Part shown: positions 1 through 4,795 of the stretch, one piece after another
Layout: each line of letters starts with the position of its first letter
Position numbering within the stretch: the stretch's first letter is position 1
NCBI GenBank assembly: GCA_013140875.1
Contig: JABFSB010000569.1
Span: forward strand, 1 to 8,182
DNA: 8,182 nucleotides
Direction of reading: 5' to 3'
Source: Acidobacteriota bacterium
GTDB lineage: Bacteria > Acidobacteriota > Blastocatellia > Pyrinomonadales > Pyrinomonadaceae
The notes under the pieces: model-generated
Seen by the model: the letters and a program-made list of their open reading frames with translations, nothing else
The model's database searches: none
What the model was told of the DNA's origin: nothing
Program-made: the position numbers and the translations under genes

Positions 1-11
1 CCACGTTAATC

Positions 12-1016
12 ATGACCGACAAGCCTCTAAATCAAGTGCTCGATGACGAACCTTATCGGTTCGAGTTTTTTCAGGCGGTTCGCGTGCTGGAAAAAGTGTT
101 TCCGGAAAAGCGTGCGGTCGGGCGGAACGCGATGCCCAATGAAGAGGTGGTCCGGTTCCGCTCGCGCATAGCGCTTGATTTTCCCGCCAGCGAGATCCAT
201 GAGATCCGCCAGATCTTTGAAGAGCAAACGCAGCAGGAAAAGCGCGAGATGCTGGTGAATTTTATGGGCATGGCCGGCGTCAGCGGTGTTCTGCCTCAGC
301 CGTACACCGACCTGTTACTCGACCGGATCCGCCACCGCGATACAGCAATGTGGGCGTTCCTTGATATTTTCACTCATCGGTCCGTGTCGATGTTTTACCG
401 GGCGTGGCGGAAATATCGCTTTCCTATCGGCTACGAACGCGGCAATGATGATTTCACGTCATACCTTTTCGATCTGATCGGCTTGGGGACCAAAGGCCAT
501 CGCGGCCGCATGAGTTTGCCGGACGAATCGCTTCTTCCTTACGTCGGCCTGATCGCGCAGAAGCCGCACTCGTGCAATGCCATTGAGAATATTTTGTCAG
601 ATTACTTCGCCACGACGGCAAAGGTCCGACAGTTTCACGGCCAATGGCTGGACCTCGAGCCGCAGGATTACACAAAGCTTGGAATGCGAAACACCAAGCT
701 CGGCGAAAGCGCCATTGCGGGAACGCGCGTCTGGGAACAGCAATCGAAATTTCGCGTGCGATTGGGCCCGCTCGATTTTCAAAAGTTTCAGGCTTTTCTG
801 CCGACCGGCTCAGCCTATAAGCCTTTGCGGTCGATCTTAAAATTCATGGTCGGCCTCGAATTTGACTACGATGTACAACTGCTTCTTAAAAAGCAGCAGG
901 TGCCGAGTTCGATTCTAACGACGCGGGCCCAAAGGCGGCCGATGCTCGGCTGGACGACGTTTCTAAAAACAAAACCGTTCAAGGCGGACGATGAGCAAGT
1001 TGTTTTGCAAATTTGA
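12..1016 (+). CDS. tssG: T6SS baseplate subunit TssG
   Basis: TssG is a core T6SS baseplate component. In studied systems one TssG joins two TssF and one TssE in each cytoplasmic wedge, which TssK docks onto the membrane complex. The 334-residue length is normal for the family and the protein looks complete. Family hallmarks are visible: PYRFEFFQAVRVLE at residues 14-27, MGMAGVSGVLP at 85-95 followed by a Tyr-Thr-Asp-Leu-Leu-Leu stretch, FYRAWRKYRFP at 128-138, and the C-terminal GWTTFL block about 20 residues before the end. The ATG at 12 gives the usual short lead before the first conserved block. The 11 bases before it lack a Shine-Dalgarno sequence but contain an in-frame TAA at 7-9 for a reading frame entering from the left, probably the end of tssF, so translational coupling is likely. 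The tandem clpV gene downstream supports the call. Confidence is very high. Confidence 0.97.
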   Translation: MTDKPLNQVLDDEPYRFEFFQAVRVLEKVFPEKRAVGRNAMPNEEVVRFRSRIALDFPASEIHEIRQIFEEQTQQEKREMLVNFMGMAGVSGVLPQPYTDLLLDRIRHRDTAMWAFLDIFTHRSVSMFYRAWRKYRFPIGYERGNDDFTSYLFDLIGLGTKGHRGRMSLPDESLLPYVGLIAQKPHSCNAIENILSDYFATTAKVRQFHGQWLDLEPQDYTKLGMRNTKLGESAIAGTRVWEQQSKFRVRLGPLDFQKFQAFLPTGSAYKPLRSILKFMVGLEFDYDVQLLLKKQQVPSSILTTRAQRRPMLGWTTFLKTKPFKADDEQVVLQI

Positions 1017-1032
1017 CAGCAGAATGTATGAC

Positions 1033-1064
1033 CGCGGAGACGCGGAGACGCGGAGACGCGGAGA
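1033..1064. repeat. Tandem array of four CGCGGAGA units
   Basis: Four perfect head-to-tail copies of the 8-base unit CGCGGAGA occupy 1033-1064. The following 45 bases or so (to about 1109) continue as purine-rich, degenerate GAGACG/GAAAACG-like sequence that looks like decayed copies. The array lies just after the tssG stop codon and is not part of a convincing gene. A similar string (GACGCGGCGACGCGGAG) occurs inside clpV at 2747-2762. Repeats of this style are, from memory, dispersed in several environmental bacterial phyla. Its function is unknown. Confidence 0.9.
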
Positions 1065-1124
1065 CGCGAGAGACGGGAAGACAGGGGAGACGAGAAACGA
1101 CGGAAAACGAAGTAAGGATTTAAA

Positions 1125-1151
1125 CTCTGTGCCCTCTGTGGCCTCTGTGGC
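1125..1151. repeat. Tandem array of three CTCTGTGGC-like 9-mers
   Basis: Three consecutive 9-base units (CTCTGTGCC, CTCTGTGGC, CTCTGTGGC) fill 1125-1151. They are followed by a run of seven A and then the clpV ribosome binding site. The array shares the spacer with the CGCGGAGA array but is a different, pyrimidine-rich motif. The two motifs next to each other suggest a composite dispersed repeat rather than random low-complexity DNA. No promoter or protein can be read from it. Confidence 0.85.
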
Positions 1152-1163
1152 AAAAAAAGCTTT

Positions 1164-1168
1164 AGGAG
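1164..1168 (+). promoter_or_regulatory. Ribosome binding site of clpV
   Basis: AGGAG lies seven bases before the ATG at 1176, which is optimal Shine-Dalgarno spacing. It fixes the clpV start and shows that clpV can initiate translation independently of tssG despite the 159-base spacer. Confidence 0.85.
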
Positions 1169-1175
1169 AAAAACG

Positions 1176-3989
1176 ATGAATGTGAACCTTAAAAGTTTGG
1201 TGGGCCGATTGAACGATGTATCGCGCAACGCCCTTGAAGGTGCCGCCGGCCTTTGCCTTTCGCGGACGAATTACGATGTCGAGATTGAGCATATTTTGGC
1301 AAAATTGCTTGAGCAGGACGATACCGACCTGCACAAGATCGCGGCTCATTTCGAGGTGAACATCGACCGCTTGTCGAAAGATGTCAGTGTCGCGCTCGAC
1401 CGCCTCAAAAGCGGCAATTCGCGCACGCCGGGGCTGAGCGACCGCATCCCGAGCTGGATACAGGATGCATGGCTGCTGGCGTCGGTCGATTTCGGAGCGG
1501 CACGGGTACGGTCCGGCCACCTCGTTCTTGCGCTGTTGGCGAACGAACGCTTTGCACGCATCGCGAGAGAAGTGTCAAAAGAGTTCGACCACATATCGCT
1601 CGAAAAGCTCCAGTCCGATCTGCCCACGATCACCGCCGATTCCGCCGAGGCCCGCGACGCCGTCGCTCTTGGCGAAACCGGCGGAGTTTCGGACGGCTCA
1701 CCGGTCGCGTCGGGCGTTCCCGGCAAGACGAAAGCGCTCGATCAATACACCGAAGACCTGACCGCGAAAGCCGCCGCCGGCAAGATCGATCCGGTCCTCG
1801 GACGTGATTTTGAAGTCCGCCAGATCGTCGATATTCTCACTCGCCGCCGGCAGAACAATCCGATTTTGACGGGCGAAGCCGGTGTAGGAAAGACCGCCGT
1901 TGTCGAAGGATTTGCCTTGCGAATCTCACAAGGCGATGTGCCGGACCCGCTAAAAAACGTTGCGGTCCGCACTCTCGACCTCGGCCTTTTACAGGCGGGT
2001 GCAGGCATCAAGGGCGAGTTCGAGAACCGCCTGAAATCGGTTATCGACGAAGTGAAATCGTCGCCGCAGCCGATAATAATGTTCATCGACGAAGCTCACA
2101 CGATGATCGGAGCCGGCGGTGCGGCCGGACAAAATGATGCGGCGAATTTACTGAAACCGGCACTTGCAAGAGGTGAGCTGCGGACAATTGCGGCAACGAC
2201 CTGGGCCGAATACAAAAAGTATTTCGAAAAAGATGCCGCTCTCGCCCGCCGCTTTCAAGTTGTAAAAGTCGAAGAGCCCGACGAAGCAAAAGCGATCGCG
2301 ATGATGCGCGGTATCGCCGACAAGATGGAGGGGCATCACAACGTCCGTATTTTAGATGAAGCGATCGTCGAATGCGTAAAGCTGTCGAACCGCTACATCA
2401 CCGGCCGCCAGCTTCCGGACAAATCTGTTTCTGTTCTCGACACGGCTTGTGCCAAGGTCGCAATCGGTCAAGGGGCCACGCCGGCCTCGGTCGAGGATGC
2501 GACGCGGCGGATCCAGAACCTGACTTCCGAGATAGAATCACTTGAGCGCGAACAGGTTACCGGTGCGGGCCATGACGATCGGCTGGACGAGCTTAAAGCA
2601 AGAAGAACCGCGACCGAGGAAGAACTTGCCAAGCTCAGCGAGCAGTGGGAAAAGGAAAAAGCCCTGGTCACGGAAATCCGCAACATTCGGTTGAAGCTTG
2701 AAATGTCGCGGCTCGACGGCAAACTGGCGGACGCGGCGAACGGGGGACGCGGCGACGCGGAGTCAGTACCACCTGCGGTAGCGGGCGGGGTAATTTCTCC
2801 TTCGGAGAGCGCCGCAGCCGCGACTGCCGAAGCTGAAACGACGGTCGGTGATACCACGGCCGCCGCACCCGCACCAGAAGCCGCCAAGCCCGCGGATACC
2901 GAGTTTCTAAAGTCCGAACTCAAGCGATTGAACGCCGAGCTAAAGCAGGTCCAGGGCGAAGATCCCTTGATGCAGCCGGTCGTTAACGGGCAGTCCGTTG
3001 CCGAAGTTATCTCGGGCTGGACCGGCATCCCGATCGGTAAGATGGTCGCGGATGAGATCAACGCGGTGTTGAATCTGCACGAAACGCTCCGCGAGCGGGT
3101 GCTCGGGCAGGATCACGCATTGGAGGCAATCTCGCAACGAATTCGCACGTCCCGTGCCGGGTTGACCGATCCAAAACGGCCGATCGGCGTGTTCCTGCTT
3201 GTCGGAACCTCCGGCGTCGGTAAAACGGAGACGGCATTGGCGCTGGCCGAATCGCTCTATGGCGGCGAACGAAATCTGATCACGATCAATATGAGCGAGT
3301 ATCAGGAAGCTCACACGGTTTCTAGTCTTAAAGGCTCGCCTCCCGGATATGTCGGGTACGGAGAAGGCGGCGTGCTGACCGAGGCCGTCCGGCGTAAACC
3401 TTACTCGGTAGTGCTGTTGGATGAAGTTGAAAAAGCCCATCCGGATGTGATGGAACTGTTTTTCCAGGTCTTCGATAAAGGTGTCCTTGAGGACGGCGAA
3501 GGCCGCGAGATCGATTTCAAGAACTGTATCATTCTGCTTACGTCCAACGTCGGTACGGACACGATAATGAAATTGTGCGCCGATCCCGATACGAAACCCG
3601 AGCCGGACGGATTGGTCGAGGCGGTTAAGCCCGAGCTTGTAAAGGCGTTCAAACCCGCACTTCTCGGCCGCATGGTCACCGTTCCTTATTATCCGATCTC
3701 GGATGATATTCTACGGCTGATCATCAAACTCCAACTCGGCAAGATCAAAAATCGCATCATGGACAATCACGGTGCGCAATTTTCTTACGACGATTCCGTC
3801 ATATCAACGGTCGCCGAACGCTGCACCGATGTGGACAGCGGAGCCAGGAATGTTTACAACATCCTGACCGGGACCTTGCTGCCGGAAATGAGCGGCGAAG
3901 TGCTCTCGCGAATGGCGAGCGGCGACGGGATAAAGAGCGTGCATGTCAACGTAGGCGAAAACGGCTCGTTCGTGTATGCGATAAGTTGA
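1176..3989 (+). CDS. tssH: T6SS sheath-recycling AAA+ ATPase TssH (ClpV)
   Basis: ClpV is a hexameric Clp/Hsp100 ATPase that recognises contracted TssB-TssC sheath in the cytoplasm and unfolds it so subunits can be reused. The layout is clear. A ClpV-type N-domain spans about residues 1-150. The first AAA+ module has Walker A GEAGVGKT at 233-240, Walker B ending D305-E306 and an ARRF arginine-finger motif at 357-360. A coiled-coil middle region follows from about 450. The second AAA+ module has Walker A GTSGVGKT at 677-684, the GYVGYGEGG pore-loop block, Walker B ending D749-E750 and a GRM motif with R832. All catalytic residues are present, so the enzyme should be active. The length of 937 exceeds the usual 850-900, mainly because of an Ala/Thr/Pro/Glu-rich insertion at about 518-573 (bases 2727-2894). 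Start choice rests on a strong AGGAG and on the N-domain beginning at the ATG. ClpB is excluded by the N-domain and by tssG next door. Confidence 0.98.
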   Translation: MNVNLKSLVGRLNDVSRNALEGAAGLCLSRTNYDVEIEHILAKLLEQDDTDLHKIAAHFEVNIDRLSKDVSVALDRLKSGNSRTPGLSDRIPSWIQDAWLLASVDFGAARVRSGHLVLALLANERFARIAREVSKEFDHISLEKLQSDLPTITADSAEARDAVALGETGGVSDGSPVASGVPGKTKALDQYTEDLTAKAAAGKIDPVLGRDFEVRQIVDILTRRRQNNPILTGEAGVGKTAVVEGFALRISQGDVPDPLKNVAVRTLDLGLLQAGAGIKGEFENRLKSVIDEVKSSPQPIIMFIDEAHTMIGAGGAAGQNDAANLLKPALARGELRTIAATTWAEYKKYFEKDAALARRFQVVKVEEPDEAKAIAMMRGIADKMEGHHNVRILDEAIVECVKLSNRYITGRQLPDKSVSVLDTACAKVAIGQGATPASVEDATRRIQNLTSEIESLEREQVTGAGHDDRLDELKARRTATEEELAKLSEQWEKEKALVTEIRNIRLKLEMSRLDGKLADAANGGRGDAESVPPAVAGGVISPSESAAAATAEAETTVGDTTAAAPAPEAAKPADTEFLKSELKRLNAELKQVQGEDPLMQPVVNGQSVAEVISGWTGIPIGKMVADEINAVLNLHETLRERVLGQDHALEAISQRIRTSRAGLTDPKRPIGVFLLVGTSGVGKTETALALAESLYGGERNLITINMSEYQEAHTVSSLKGSPPGYVGYGEGGVLTEAVRRKPYSVVLLDEVEKAHPDVMELFFQVFDKGVLEDGEGREIDFKNCIILLTSNVGTDTIMKLCADPDTKPEPDGLVEAVKPELVKAFKPALLGRMVTVPYYPISDDILRLIIKLQLGKIKNRIMDNHGAQFSYDDSVISTVAERCTDVDSGARNVYNILTGTLLPEMSGEVLSRMASGDGIKSVHVNVGENGSFVYAIS
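2729..2809. repeat. GC-rich repeat with two hairpins inside clpV
   Basis: Within the low-complexity insertion of clpV the DNA holds an 11-base direct repeat GGACGCGGCGA (2729-2739 and 2745-2755). A hairpin follows, with arms CCACCTGC (2769-2776) and GCGGGCGG (2781-2788) around GGTA; the arms pair with one mismatch and one G-U. A second hairpin has arms TCTCC (2796-2800) and GGAGA (2804-2808) around TTC. The stretch is translated in frame as an Ala/Gly/Pro/Ser-rich segment. It resembles dispersed non-coding repeats more than ClpV coding sequence and shares the GACGCGGAG string with the tssG-clpV spacer. That it is an inserted repeat is inference. Confidence 0.6.
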
Positions 3990-4053
3990 TAGGAGTTTTT
4001 CGGCGGTTGACAGGTTCGGTCGTATCTACCGAGGCCACCGCCGGGCATAACCG

Positions 4054-4713
4054 ATGGCGATCAATATCATTGCCGACGACGCAAGGCTGGGCGAAAGGAC
4101 ACCGGTGTCCTTCCCCAGCTGTATTAGTTTGCATGTTGACGGCGGCACTCCATTGGACTACTTTCTGAATCGTTGTATTTCGCTGGCGGCTATGCACGGC
4201 GGCATCAATACTTTGTACATGATCGCCCAGGCATCGGAGCAGGTTTACGCCGGCGAGTCCGACGGCGGATCGGGCATGATCTTTTGCCGCGAGCACATCA
4301 GCCTTCCAACCGTGAGCAGGCTGGCGGGGCTTGCCGGCCAGGTAGAGCATATTATCCTTATTATTTGTGCTCCGATGCCGACGCCATTCGATGTGTACGT
4401 GAGTGAAACGGCCCTCTCGGCCCTCGCCGATAACTATCTTAAGGACGGGGACGAGCTGGCCCGACTGATCGCCGTCCATACCGGGGCAAAAGTTACGTGC
4501 GCCCGCGAACCTCGACACGAAGCGACAGACGGCTATGCACATGCCTTCGCCGGTTACGAACTGCAGGGAGAAGGCGATCTCGTCAATATCGGCGAATGGG
4601 ATGCCGCCGTGACCAAGTATGATCCCGAAGGAAAGCTGGCCGGTGAGCATAATTACGTGCCTGGCTGGCGCGATTCGTTCGGCTCGCCCTCGGACCCCAG
4701 ATCGGAACTTTAG
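4054..4713 (+). CDS. Uncharacterised T6SS-cluster protein, distantly DUF4347-like
   Basis: I do not recognise a named family for this 219-residue protein. There is no signal peptide or clear membrane segment, so it is probably cytoplasmic or T6SS cargo. A predicted alpha/beta pattern follows the order of DUF4347/clan-CD-like domains. There is a strand at about 52-58 (NTLYMIA), then FCREHISLPTV at 77-87, a strand ending in Cys (HIILIICAP, C105), a helix leading to HTGAKV at 142-147, and a closing IGEWD at 179-183. In DUF4347-type proteins the first strand normally ends in His-Gly; here that position reads Ala-Gln, so any His-Cys dyad would be broken. HVDGGTPL at 27-34 looks like another conserved block. 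An in-frame TAA at 4048-4050 makes the ATG at 4054 the earliest start, although no good Shine-Dalgarno is visible. Position between clpV and vgrG, on the same strand, suggests a T6SS accessory, adaptor or effector-related role. Existence as a gene is fairly sure; function is unknown. Confidence 0.82.
   Translation: MAINIIADDARLGERTPVSFPSCISLHVDGGTPLDYFLNRCISLAAMHGGINTLYMIAQASEQVYAGESDGGSGMIFCREHISLPTVSRLAGLAGQVEHIILIICAPMPTPFDVYVSETALSALADNYLKDGDELARLIAVHTGAKVTCAREPRHEATDGYAHAFAGYELQGEGDLVNIGEWDAAVTKYDPEGKLAGEHNYVPGWRDSFGSPSDPRSEL
4095..4112. repeat. Perfect 18-bp palindrome
   Basis: AAGGACACCGGTGTCCTT reads identically on both strands, with 9-base arms and no spacer. It lies 41 bases after the start codon of the unknown gene and is part of its coding sequence. 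It could be a protein-binding dyad, an mRNA structure near the translation start, or chance. No second copy was noticed in the window. Confidence 0.6.
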
Positions 4714-4756
4714 AGAGGCGAAGCAAAAACGCGTGAGAGCGCCGTCTAATCTTGCA

Positions 4757-4774
4757 GCGGATTTTGCGGATTTT
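4757..4774. repeat. Tandem pair of GCGGATTTT
   Basis: Two perfect adjacent copies of the 9-base unit GCGGATTTT lie in the 82-base spacer before vgrG. The spacer shows no Shine-Dalgarno sequence at the right distance from the vgrG ATG and no convincing promoter or terminator. The unit length matches the CTCTGTGGC array upstream of clpV, though the sequence differs. Confidence 0.7.
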
Positions 4775-4795
4775 GAATGATGATTAAATGACCAT

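Noticed and set aside
1..9. Two codons and a TAA that could be the 3' end of tssF.
   Set aside because: tssF commonly precedes tssG and the frame fits, but six coding bases cannot identify a gene. Another frame stays open further into tssG, so I only mention it.
1013..1018. TTGACA resembling a -35 box at the end of tssG.
   Set aside because: No -10-like hexamer lies 16-18 bases downstream, where the GC-rich repeat array starts.
991..1179. 62-codon + strand frame across the tssG-clpV spacer.
   Set aside because: It is a translation of tandem repeats (Arg/Gly/Asp/Thr low complexity) overlapping the real clpV start.
4007..4012. TTGACA resembling a -35 box in the clpV-unknown gene spacer.
   Set aside because: The nearest AT-rich hexamer (TATCTA, 4023) is only 10 bases away, too close for a sigma-70 promoter.
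3986..4168. 60-codon frame starting in the clpV stop region, near an AGGAG at 3991-3995.
   Set aside because: Its TTG start lies before the AGGAG, not after it. The frame overlaps the first third of a better supported gene and shows no recognisable features.
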